Source: Dugong dugon
Lineage: Eukaryota; Chordata; Mammalia; Sirenia; Dugongidae
Assembly (NCBI GenBank): GCA_030035585.1
Contig: CM057473.1
Span: 6,560,501-6,624,500, forward strand
Length of the DNA: 64,000 bases
Direction: 5' to 3'
The position numbers were made by a program, and so were the translations under genes. The notes under the pieces were generated by a model, which did not search any database, was not told the origin of the DNA, and saw only the letters and a list, made by a program, of their open reading frames with translations. This document shows, piece after piece, positions 54,703-64,000 of this stretch (its first letter is position 1; every line of letters starts with the position of its first letter).

Positions 54703-55782
54703 TTAAATTATCAAAGGATATAAACAGTAATAAAAATATATACTTTTATAAAATAACTGTAAAATCAGTTTTATTCAACCCACAGATTTTTTTTTCCCCG
54801 ATAGTGGTGTGTTTTGAAGAAGGAAACAATTTAGAAAACTTATTTCAAAAATAAAATATGTGAGTGGTTTTATTGGTTCACTTTAAAATTCAAATATTGT
54901 TTGTTGGACACTGATCACATGATACACGTTTATATACCACATCTTCATTGTTGCTCCAAAACAGAAAGTAGGTCTTCCTAATAGAATCATTTTATCAAGG
55001 GGAAAGCTCTGACCAGATTCCATATGCAAAATCAAGTCAAAGGCACTCGGGAAGGGGGATGCATTTTTCTGACACCATTGCCCAATTTAATTGCTTTCAT
55101 GCTCGATATTCAGGTGACTGGTGACCCTTCCTTACATCTGCTTTGACTTACTGAATAGTATCAACCAGCAGGATGATTCTCATGTACCATCAAAATACAA
55201 GGTATATCCATTTACCTTAAAAACCACTCCTACCTTATTTAAAGGCAATGAGCATCTGGTACCTGAAGAAATATGGGAACTGTGTGGTAAGTAGTAGCTT
55301 TTAAATTAAAAGTTTAAATTTACTACGACTAAATTTCATTTAGAACCTTGCCTAATTCTATTTTTCAGGCTTACAGCTTACATTAATTTGTATAGCTGTA
55401 TTAAAGTGAGCTTATGTACTGAGAAACGAAACTAAATTCCAAAGACTCAATTAAAAGTTTAAGAAATCAGAGGGAAATTTTAGATATTAAAAGTCTAACC
55501 TATGCTGACCTATTATTTCTTGATTCATAGGATTTATAAAGACTCAACTTTTACTTGAAAACCCCTAGGGAATGATTATGGATTGAGACATTTTGGAAAC
55601 TGTAAAATAAAACCATTAAGGATGGCAGCAATTTGAATTCATGATGCTCTTAGTGGGTCATGCAAAGAGAACGAACGTGCAAAACCATTCCTTTCTGTTG
55701 TGAAATATGTTGAAAAGCTTTGCCCTAGCATTTCAACAGCACCTTTCCATTATGCTTATACATTTATCAGAGTCTGTCACTT
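54703..55782. other. AT-rich unassigned intronic DNA
   Basis: About 1.1 kb without repeats I can name. Confidence 0.45.
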
Positions 55783-55988
55783 AACCGAACCCACTGCTGT
55801 TAAGTCGATTGCGACTCATAGCAACTCTGTAGGACAGAGTAGAACGGCCCCATAGAAGTTTCCAAAGCCGTAAATCTTTCCTGAAGCGGACTGCCACATC
55901 TTTCTCCCAAGGAGTGGCCGGTAGGTTTGAACCCTCGACATTTGGGCTGGCAGCTGAGCACTTAACCACTGAGCAACCAGGGCTCCTT
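55783..55988 (-). repeat. AfroSINE type A, long-body form, antisense
   Basis: 'gctgttaagtcgattgcgac', 'cctgaagcggactgccacat', head 'cactgagcaaccagggctcc'. Confidence 0.88.
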
Positions 55989-55999
55989 TCCTCTTGAGC

Positions 56000-56222
56000 A
56001 GTGGTACTCATTGGGAATAAGGTCCTCCACCCCTCCAGGGGACATTTGAAAATGCCTGGAGACATTTCTATTTGTTTGGACTTGGTGGAGAGCTGCTACT
56101 GACATCTAGTGGGGGGAGGCCAGTGTTGCTACTAAACATCCACACAGAACAGCCCCCACAGTAAAGAACTACCCGGCCCAGAATATCAGCAATGCTGAGG
56201 GTGAGCGACCCTGGGATAGAGA
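56000..56222 (+). mobile_element. MER5A-like hAT element
   Basis: Near complete: 'gcagtggtactcattgggaa' at the left, 'ctactgacatctagtggggg' in the middle, 'cggcccagaatatcagcaat' and 'gagcgaccctggg' at the right. Confidence 0.82.
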
Positions 56223-56439
56223 TTATGAACAAATCTAGTGGAGTTTAGTGTAGATGCTTTGGAAATTTTGCTCCTGAAAAAAAATAAAATCAAACAATCA
56301 CATATTCTCAGATGGTATGGACAAACGTGACACTGGTGATATTTCTCCATGAATCAGGGACACGTTTTTTGAGGACATTCCCTTACACAGCAATAACAGT
56401 GCCTCTTCTGAGGCAGTGTCCCTGTGAAAGAGAAAACAG
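56223..56439. other. Unassigned intronic DNA
   Basis: Nothing recognised. Confidence 0.35.
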
Positions 56440-56760
56440 TAAGCATGTACTTCACTCAAGGACTCTCCAGCCTCTTTGAGTGTCTCCTACGTGCTGGACG
56501 TCCGGTATACGTTAACGAGCACAGTGAACAGTCCTGTCTTTATGGAACTTACGGAGTAAGAAAGGGGTATGGACATACATCCAATGATCATGCAAAGAAA
56601 TTCCATTGTGAACTATGGAAAGCACTGTGAATGAGAGGGTCTTGGTGCTATGAGTTCATTTACTAGGAGAAACTGATAAGGTTTAAGGGGATCAAGAAAA
56701 CTCTCCCAGATTAAGAAGTGATTGAGTTTAGAACTGAAAGAACAGTACAAGTTGACTAGG
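56440..56760 (+). repeat. L2-like fragment
   Basis: 'gtgtctcctacgtgctggac', 'aacgagcacagtgaacagtc' and 'gtctttatggaacttacgga' have the L2 3' region order. Diverged. Confidence 0.5.
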
Positions 56761-58679
56761 AAGAAAGGGAGGGGACCCCATGTGGGGGGATTGCATGTGT
56801 GCAAGCCCTAAATTGGACGGGGTGAGTCTTCAATGACAAGTTCAATGCGTGTTTGTCTGGGTGCATGTGCGTGCAGCGATTCTTTTCCAGTAATGCTAGA
56901 AACTGGCAAAAATAAAGTTCTTCCTCAGGTTATAATGGCAGTATATGACCTGTTATAATAACCAGTAAGTTTTCTCCCGCAAAGATATAGTCATGCCTAT
57001 TGGGTTTACTGTCTTCTCTTTGAAGACATAGAGAAATGAAATAGAATGTTTTGATCATTCCCTGAAGGACTATGAACAAAAAAGCCCAACTGAGACTTTC
57101 TGGAAAAAAAAGTCAGAAAAATATGTTTCTTTGGCTACATTTTTGTTGACTTCCATCCTACCCTTTCTCTGGGAAAGTATTCTCCTCTGTATGGGAGCAG
57201 GCTTTTTTTCTCATCCCTGGGTAGAGGACACAAGGAGTCAGAGAATATCAGATCAGGAAAAATTCACACCTTTATTTTTACAAATGAGGGAAACTGAGGC
57301 AGAGAGTGGTTCTCCCTTTTTAGTATTTATTAAGCAAATCAGTAGTATCCTGAAGCTTGTTGGTCCTGGTGAAGGCTGAGTGTTTTCAGCACACTAACCG
57401 TTCAAAACACAGTGTAAGTTTACACAATCAAATGCTTTGTAAGAGCACAGAGGTCATTTAATAAAATGGCTTAAGACTGAGTTAAATGAGAGTTGTTTTT
57501 TTTTTTTATTAAATTTACCCAGTGAAGTTAAGTAGACAGATGACGCTGTGTCGGACAAATTCTTGGTCTTCCTACAAGCAGTTCAGGTAGTTCTGCTGTA
57601 AAAATGGCGTGGGGGAGGCATCCGATCTCCTCTAACTTCACATGTGGGAAAGAAAATCAAGATCAACAGCCCAAGGCTGATTCCTATGAGGTGAAAGTCA
57701 GACACGCCTCCTCTCTCTGCCGTCTTTACCAACTCTGACACTAACCGTCCCTCGCAAGACACTCTCTACTTCTGTGCTGGGTTGAATAATTCATTGCAAT
57801 GGTCACACAGAATTCACAGACAATACTCACGATTATGGGGTTTATTAGGGAAGTAACAGGTTACAATTCAGGTTCAGAACGCTCAGAATACAGTTCTTCC
57901 ATCAGGACAGCCTCTTCCTAGCCGTGCCACAGGCAGGCTTCTCCTTGGCCCTCATCCTCTGTTCTTCTCATGCAAGTGTTACAAAGCTTTTAAGTGTCCA
58001 GAGGGGTCCCAATCCACCAGTAAGCCTTGGCCTGAAGGCACTCAACTTTCTCGCTCTGTGGGCCAGGAAGCCCACTGTGTGGCCCCTCAATAAATATTGG
58101 TTGAATGATTAGATGTATGAATAAGTGATTTAGCTATGTTAAGTTCAAATTTAACCACAAGATAGTTTGTGTGTATACATTTACAATAGCTATGATTCTT
58201 ATTTTCAAGCAAATGGCTTCTGCTCAAGTACCAATTTAAAGAAATATCTGAGGGCTGCAGTTGTATGTGACAAATCCCAGTGTGTTCTGTCAACCATCTG
58301 TTCACTGGACATAAACAAACTCTCCCTAAGTAGTTCCACACATTTGTTCTGTCTTTTCACCAGAGGGAGGTTGCGAGTGTGTTTTTGAATGAGCATATAT
58401 AGTACAAAAAGAGTTTACAAAACTGATGGATTGAAAAAGCACTATACATGTAGACTTCTGTTATTTCTTCAAAGTCTTCATGATTTAATTGACAGTCTTC
58501 TTGGGTTATTGCTTTTGCATGTAGCATCAGTATTTCTTTAGAAAGTTATGGGAAAAAAAACCAACCACAAACATATTGCATCTTTTAAGAGAATAAAAAA
58601 TATGTATACCTAGATGAAAGTAGCTAAAGAAGACATTTTTATTTATTTGGCATATGATCCACAGGTAGATGTATCAGCA
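56761..58679. other. Unassigned intronic DNA
   Basis: About 1.9 kb. Segment 57,760-58,060 ('ggttgaataattcattgcaa', 'ttatggggtttattaggga') looks like an old antisense LTR, and 58,080-58,120 ('cctcaataaatattggttga') like an L2 end; neither is certain. No gene. Confidence 0.4.
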
Positions 58680-58960
58680 TTTGTTAATGCTACAGTAACA
58701 AAGAACACTCAGATCCCAGTGGCTTAAAACCACAAAGGTTAATTTTCACACACCAACACGCTCAATGCAGGTTGGCAGGGAAACTCTCGCAAAGGCTTCT
58801 GCCCTAACGTGGCACACATTTCATTGGAAAAGGCAAGTTACATGAACACACCTCACTTCCAGGGCCTGTGGACAGACAAGTGCAATGCTATCCTGTTCCC
58901 AGAAGGAAGAGAACTGGACTATTTGGGAAACAGGTCAATAAATACTATAGTTGGTAGCCC
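58680..58960 (-). repeat. Old LTR-like repeat, antisense
   Basis: 'taatgctacagtaacaaaga', 'ccagtggcttaaaaccacaa' and 'aggcaagttacatgaacaca' is a common old mammalian repeat pattern, related to 17,600-18,040. Confidence 0.5.
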
Positions 58961-59289
58961 AGAGTTGGAACAGCCGCTCAGTGAAGTCGGGCCTCTAAAG
59001 GGTATTTCTGAGATTATCTAGGCTTTTCCTTCAGAGCTTTGAGATGACTGACGTTGACCCATGCCTCAAGTTTACCCAAGACCATGTCCCAAGTAGGAAG
59101 GAAAGTGAGAAGTAGAAAGAGGGATTTCTCTTCTTGCTGTTGGTTCAGGAGTCTCCTCAGAACCACAGCAGAGGTCTCCTTGTGTCTTGTTGGCCAGCAC
59201 TGGTCACCAGCACCCCTAGAATAGTTCCTCTTATGTGGGAATGGAGCCACCATGATTCACTTAAAAAGTGCTCCTCCGTTGGGTGCAAC
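58961..59289. other. Unassigned intronic DNA
   Basis: Nothing recognised; short overlapping frames on both strands lack domains. Confidence 0.4.
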
Positions 59290-59495
59290 TTTGCCTCCCC
59301 AAGCCCCACGGACATTTGGCAACATCTGGAGACATTTTGGGTTGCCACAACTGAGCAAGGGATACCTCAGGTATCTAGTGAATAGAGGCCAGGGAGGAAG
59401 GATTCTAAACATCCTGTAACATGCAGGACGGCCCCTCACCGCCAATAAAGAATTATCCATCCCAAAATGTCAACATCCCAAGGTTAGTAAGTCCT
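59290..59495 (+). mobile_element. MER5A-like hAT fragment
   Basis: 'gacatttggcaacatctgga', 'caggtatctagtgaatagag' and 'cccaaaatgtcaacatccc'. Confidence 0.8.
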
Positions 59496-59629
59496 ACCTT
59501 ATACCAGGCAATATTCATCCTTTGAGCCTGGACACACTGTGCCAGAACAAAATTTGAGCTGTTTTGGCCAAAGAGAAAGTGGAAATGGATGTTAGGTGTA
59601 CAATTAACAGTGTTTGCCATGAGCACTAA

Positions 59630-59852
59630 GGTCCCTGGGTGGCCCACATTGTTTGCTCTCAGCCACCAACCTAAAGATTGGCAGTTCAAACCCATCCATC
59701 AGTGGCACGGAAGAAAGACCTGATGATCTGCCTTCCTAAAGATTACATCCAAGAAAGTCCTATGAAACATAGCTCTACTCTAACACACAGGGGCACCGTG
59801 AGTTGGAATCAACTCAACTGCAACAGGTTTGGGTGTTTTTTTGCCACAAGTG
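59630..59852 (+). repeat. AfroSINE type B
   Basis: 'ggtccctgggtggcccacat', 'gacctgatgatctgccttcc', tail 'gagttggaatcaactcaact'. Confidence 0.82.
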
Positions 59853-60467
59853 CTGACTATGTATTTGTATTTGAAAGAGAGCTGTCAGGCATGCATGTAA
59901 CTTAAAAAAAAAATAAAAAGGAATAAAGAAGAAAATGATTAGAAAATTAGTGAACTGATATTCATACTGCCAAAAGATTTAACTGCCTCAAAAGATGTCT
60001 TCATTTGAAGCCAACGCAATTTTGCCTACAGAGACCCAAGCGCAAGTGTTTCTGTGTTCCATTCATTTAAATCCACTATTTTCTTATGACAGTCTGCATT
60101 CTACATAGCTTATCTTTCCTGGATTGTCACGAAGACACTAACCATCTTACTTTAGGTCTTTTAAGAAAGTCTTATATCATACTTAGGCTTGAAGAAGATA
60201 TTTAATTTAAATATTGTCACTGGTTATTAGACACGGGATAGCTCTTGGCAAAATCATAAAGCAGTGGACATTTTGTCCACCATACCCTCTTTCTGTCAAA
60301 ACTCTTCTTTTGTTTATCTGCCATGAAAAATTTACATAAGAAAAATTTTAAATACTGAAATATATTTTGCTTTTAATATGTGCCGTGTGCTTTACAGTTA
60401 TCCATTTTGAGTTTTTGAGTTTCATAATAGCTCAGAAAGATAGATTTTCATCCCTCCAATTCATACA
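59853..60467. other. Unassigned intronic DNA
   Basis: Nothing recognised. Confidence 0.4.
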
Positions 60468-60640
60468 TGGAGCCCTGATAGCGCAGTGGTTAAGTGTTCG
60501 GCTGCTAACCAAAAGGTCAGCAGTTTGAATCCGCCAGCCGCTCTTTGGAAATCCTATGGGCGGTCCTACTCTGCCTTAGAAGGTCGCTATGAGTCAGAAT
60601 GGACTCCAGGGCCACAGGTTTGGTTTTTTTGGTTTGGAAT
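60468..60640 (+). repeat. AfroSINE type A
   Basis: 'ggagccctgatagcgcagtg' to 'gagtcagaatggactccagg', T-rich end. Confidence 0.9.
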
Positions 60641-61689
60641 TCATCGGTGAGGTCCCAGAAGCTCAAGTGGTGAAGTCAGTTTCCCTAGTCATAGAGCTAG
60701 TTAAGGGCTTTCTCAACGTTATGCCCTTTTCAAACTCCTCGGGCAATATTCAGGTGGCTAGGACTGGAGTTCAAAGTGGAAAGAAAAGGGAAAACTCACT
60801 TTCACAAAATAGCCTTTATATTTGGTGGCTATTGGGGGTAAAATGCTTTATTAAACACACATAATACAGTCATAATTATATGCAAATAAAGAATTATTTC
60901 TTGATACATGAGCCATTGCCAAATGGAATTCTGTCAAGTATCCAAAACAAGTAAATGTGTTTGAAATTCTCTATTTCAGGTATATAGACTAGTGGATGAT
61001 ACTTGATATTACCTGAAATAAAACTTTAGTGGGGGCTATCTTTGTACCCCCTCTCTTTAAGGACAAGTTGTCATCAATATCTCTCCTTTTTGTGAATGGT
61101 TTGTCAGCCAGCTCCTAACCCATGACACAGATTTAGCCTGTTTGTTTATACTTTAAAACTGTTGAAATGTTTTACAAGCTGGAATAAATCATGTTTATCA
61201 CCCCCTCCATGTCCAAGGCTTTAGAATAAATGCTCTAATTTGACAGAAAAATTCACAAGACAAGTTCTATGACCTGCCATATAGCTTTACTTAATTTCTC
61301 TAATCATTAACCCCAAATACTCGTGTTGTTTCTTAAAGACCAAGGATGTTGACCTAAGCATTCACGATACAATTGTCAATAATCAGGAAATTTAACAGTG
61401 ATATGAAACTATTACATCTTGAATTTATAGATTTTATTCAGATCTCATCGGTTATCCAAATAGTGTCCTTTACAGTACTTTTTGCTGCTCCAGGACCCTA
61501 TTGAGAACTCCTTATTGCATATGGCGGCCATGTCTCCCTTTAATCTGCAAGATTGCTCAGCATTTTTTTGCCTCTCAGGATATTAAATATTTTGAAGAGT
61601 ACATGTCAGCTCTTTTGTAGAATGTTCTTCAATTTAGTTACACTAAACATTTTGATCCTTTATTTACAAATACATAGTAGTTAAAGACA
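60641..61689. other. Unassigned intronic DNA
   Basis: About 1 kb. A MIR-like patch may lie at 60,655-60,780. No gene. Confidence 0.4.
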
Positions 61690-61965
61690 AAGATTATGAA
61701 GTCCTTTTGCCTAAGTTTGAGTCTTGGCTTTGCCAGTCCCTAGCTTTGTGAACTTGGGAAACTCACTCAATCTCTCTGTGCATTAGGTTTTCCTCATACA
61801 TAAAATAGCAGTAATAGTAACTATCTCATACAATTCAGTGAGTTAGGATATGTCAAGCACTTAGAACAATATTTTACATATAGAAAGTTTTATATACATA
61901 ATTTAGTATTATTGTTGTTGATATTACTATTATTGATGCCTAGTGTTCACTTGATATTAAAAATA
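61690..61965 (+). repeat. MIR element
   Basis: 'gtttgagtcttggctttgcc', 'gggaaactcactcaatctct' and 'gtcaagcacttagaacaata' in MIR order. Confidence 0.75.
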
Positions 61966-61967
61966 AA

Positions 61968-62165
61968 CAGTTGCTGTCAAGTCGATTCCAACTCATGGTG
62001 ACTCCGTGTTAAGAGTAGAATTGTGCTCCACAGGGTTTTCAATGGCTAATTTTTCAGAAGTCGATAGTTAGACCTTTGATCTGAGGCACCTCTGGGTAGA
62101 CTTGAACCTCCAACCATTCAGTTAACAGCTGAGCAAGTTAACCTTTTGCACTATCCAGGGACTCC
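61968..62165 (-). repeat. AfroSINE type B, antisense
   Basis: 'gctgtcaagtcgattccaac', 'gaattgtgctccacagggtt' and head 'ttgcactatccagggactcc'. Confidence 0.85.
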
Positions 62166-62261
62166 ACATTTAATATAGAGTGTGTAAATGATAACTGAGA
62201 TAATGTAAAAAGTCATGCATGTTTGGAATATGGGGTGGTTTCTAGTGTTCTGGCCCCCTAC
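62166..62261. other. Spacer between inverted SINEs
   Basis: About 95 bases that would form the loop of a SINE hairpin. Confidence 0.5.
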
Positions 62262-62475
62262 AGAGCACCCTGGGTGGTGCAAATGATTAACTTGCTTGGC
62301 TGCTAACCAAAAGGTTGGAGGGTCAGATTCACCCAGAGGCACCTCAGAAAATAAAGGTCTATCTACTTCTGAAAAATCAGCTGTTGAAAACCCTATGGAG
62401 CACAGTTTTTCTGTGGCACACATGGGGTTGCCATGAGTCAGAATCGACTCGAAGACAATTGGTGGTTTAAAAAAA
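62262..62475 (+). repeat. AfroSINE type B
   Basis: 'gcaccctgggtggtgcaaat', 'ggtctatctacttctgaaaa', tail 'gagtcagaatcgactcgaag'. Confidence 0.9.
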
Positions 62476-62654
62476 ATATGTTCTGGTAATATAGACTTCT
62501 GAAAAACCACTTCAAACCAATGTGCTCAGTCTTAGAAAAGAAAATTAGCTGGTTCCTTATTAGTGCTTTCTCAGTAGGCAAGAGAGGACAGCATGGTATC
62601 TCAGATTATAGCCACACCCTTTCAGGATAAACTCCACAGCAACTGGTTTGGTTT

Positions 62655-62825
62655 TTATGGAGCTCTGGTGGTGAAGTGGTTAAGAGCTCTGACCGTTCAC
62701 CCAACGGTCGGCAGTTTGAATCCACCAGCCGCTCCTTGGGAACCCTATGGGGCCGTTCTACTCTGTCCAACAGGGTTGCTATGAGCCAGAATCGACTGGA
62801 TGGCCCACAATAACAACAACAAGTA
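62655..62825 (+). repeat. AfroSINE type A with LINE-like (aac)n tail
   Basis: Standard type A ending 'gagccagaatcgactggatg' then 'aataacaacaacaag'. A stray SINE tail piece ('ccacagcaactggtttggtt') lies just before it at 62,634-62,653. Confidence 0.88.
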
Positions 62826-62831
62826 AGATTA

Positions 62832-62990
62832 CTATGGAGCCCTGGTGGCCCAGCAGTTAAGAGCTCAACTGCTAACCAAAAGGTCAGCAGTTCAAATCCA
62901 CCAGCCACTCCTTGGAAACCCTATGGGGCAGTTCTACTCTGTCCTATAGGGTCGCTGTGAGTTGGAATCGACTAGATGGCAATGGGTTTT
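62832..62990 (+). repeat. AfroSINE type A
   Basis: 'ggagccctggtggcccagca' to 'gagttggaatcgactagatg', in tandem with the previous copy. Confidence 0.92.
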
Positions 62991-64000
62991 TAGGAGATTA
63001 TTATAATCAGATGTAAAGCTTCATGGAGGAATGGGTGTAAAGTATAATGCAGCATTTCTTGTAAAGGGCCTACTGTGTGCCAGAAATTTGCACATCACAG
63101 CCACCAAAAAAAAAAAAAAAAACCATTGAATATTTCACTAACATTAAACCTTTAGCTCCTCTCACTAGTTAGACATCAGTATCCTATAATCCCATTTCAA
63201 TTTACAGTAGGAACTCTCCCATGATCTTGTTTGATGAAGGAGAAGTGTCAGCCCTCTTTCTTCTTCAGTTAAAGAAAACTCTGCTAATTGGTCATTTCTG
63301 CCCTTTACAGACCTCCCAAAACGACAGAGGTCTGTTCCAGATTATTTTCACTTGAGGAAGATTCACTTTCCTTGATGTCAATAAAAACAAGCTAGATAGA
63401 AAGGGTGGCTTTTTTCCTTCACACATATGAAACTGTGCCCACATGTTTTGGCAAAACTAAAAGGAAAAAAAACAAAAAACTTGTTCTTTACATGTCACAG
63501 GGGTTTATTTCAATTCTCCTGAATTGATCTGTAAACTGTTTTACACAGTGGGTAGGTTTACAAAGTCCTGTCTTATTGAAAAGTTCTGTTCAAGGCCAGC
63601 ATGTTTCTTGGTGGTGTTTTCGAGCAGGTGTTCGGTCTACTGCGTTAGACTATTGTTTCCTCCAAGCGCTTGCAAATTAAATATATATATATTTAATGGT
63701 TCATCCCTGAATCTTTTGAGGAATATAAATTATGCTAGTAGATCTTTGATCTTCAATTATTTCAATAAAGATTTTTAAAGACAGCTCCATACTGCTATTT
63801 CCCAATCACCTGGGATCATCCCACTTTTGTACAAATCCCTGGATAGAATAATGAATGCCTATGTGACTTTTCAGGAGGAAATTTCTTGAGAACTTACCAC
63901 CTACCCAGGATTGTCATTCTAAAAGGATTAGATCATATCTACTTTAACAAAGTATTCTATTCTTTATTTTTTTTTCTAAGTAAGATTATTTAACTCAGCT
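62991..64000. other. Unassigned intronic DNA
   Basis: A possible antisense MIR at 63,040-63,220 interrupted by an A run at 63,105-63,121; a short TA palindrome 'aaatatatatatattta' near 63,678. No GRIK1 exon is recognisable. Confidence 0.45.

Overview
This is a piece of a mammalian nuclear genome, almost certainly afrotherian and most likely elephant. It is crowded with one tRNA-headed SINE family (AfroSINE type, about 35 recognisable copies) that shares its 3' tail with RTE-type LINE copies in the same window. Older MIR, L2, MER5A and MaLR-like copies, common to placental mammals, lie among them. No prokaryotic gene organisation is present. The only cellular protein-coding sequence I can support is 118 bases long; nearly all other long open frames are repeat or antisense artefacts.

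Layout: (1) 1-20,300 is intergenic, made of interspersed repeats and unassigned sequence. (2) 20,330-21,540 is a GC-rich, CpG-rich island holding the promoter, the 5' leader with four short upstream ORFs, and coding exon 1 of GRIK1 (kainate receptor subunit GluK1) on the + strand at 21,003-21,120, ending at a GTGAGT splice donor. (3) 21,121-64,000 is the start of GRIK1 intron 1. It contains SINEs, antisense MaLR-like LTRs, an L1 copy with 5' UTR, ORF1 and the front half of ORF2 (about 31,240-35,335), a second 5'-truncated L1 (about 51,695-53,775), RTE fragments, a pogo/Tigger-like element, and a 7.6-kb minisatellite.

The most unusual object is that minisatellite (36,691-44,309): about 318 copies of a 24-bp purine-rich unit. 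Ten 22-bp units (2-bp deletions) mark out a higher-order repeat of about 2.7-3.0 kb present in two full copies plus flanking partial copies. Because 24 is divisible by 3, four of six frames stay open, so the array produces many predicted proteins of 400-600 residues that are very probably not genes.

The second theme is an RTE LINE with its non-autonomous derivatives. The window holds an RTE 5' end, RTE reverse-transcriptase/3' ends, an RTE whose 5' UTR is joined straight to its 3' end, and a tRNA-Gly-headed element of the same architecture. The AfroSINE bodies and tails can be read as pieces of the same RTE.

Limits: family names rest on recognition by eye, repeat edges are good to about 10-20 bases, and no alignment or database search was run.
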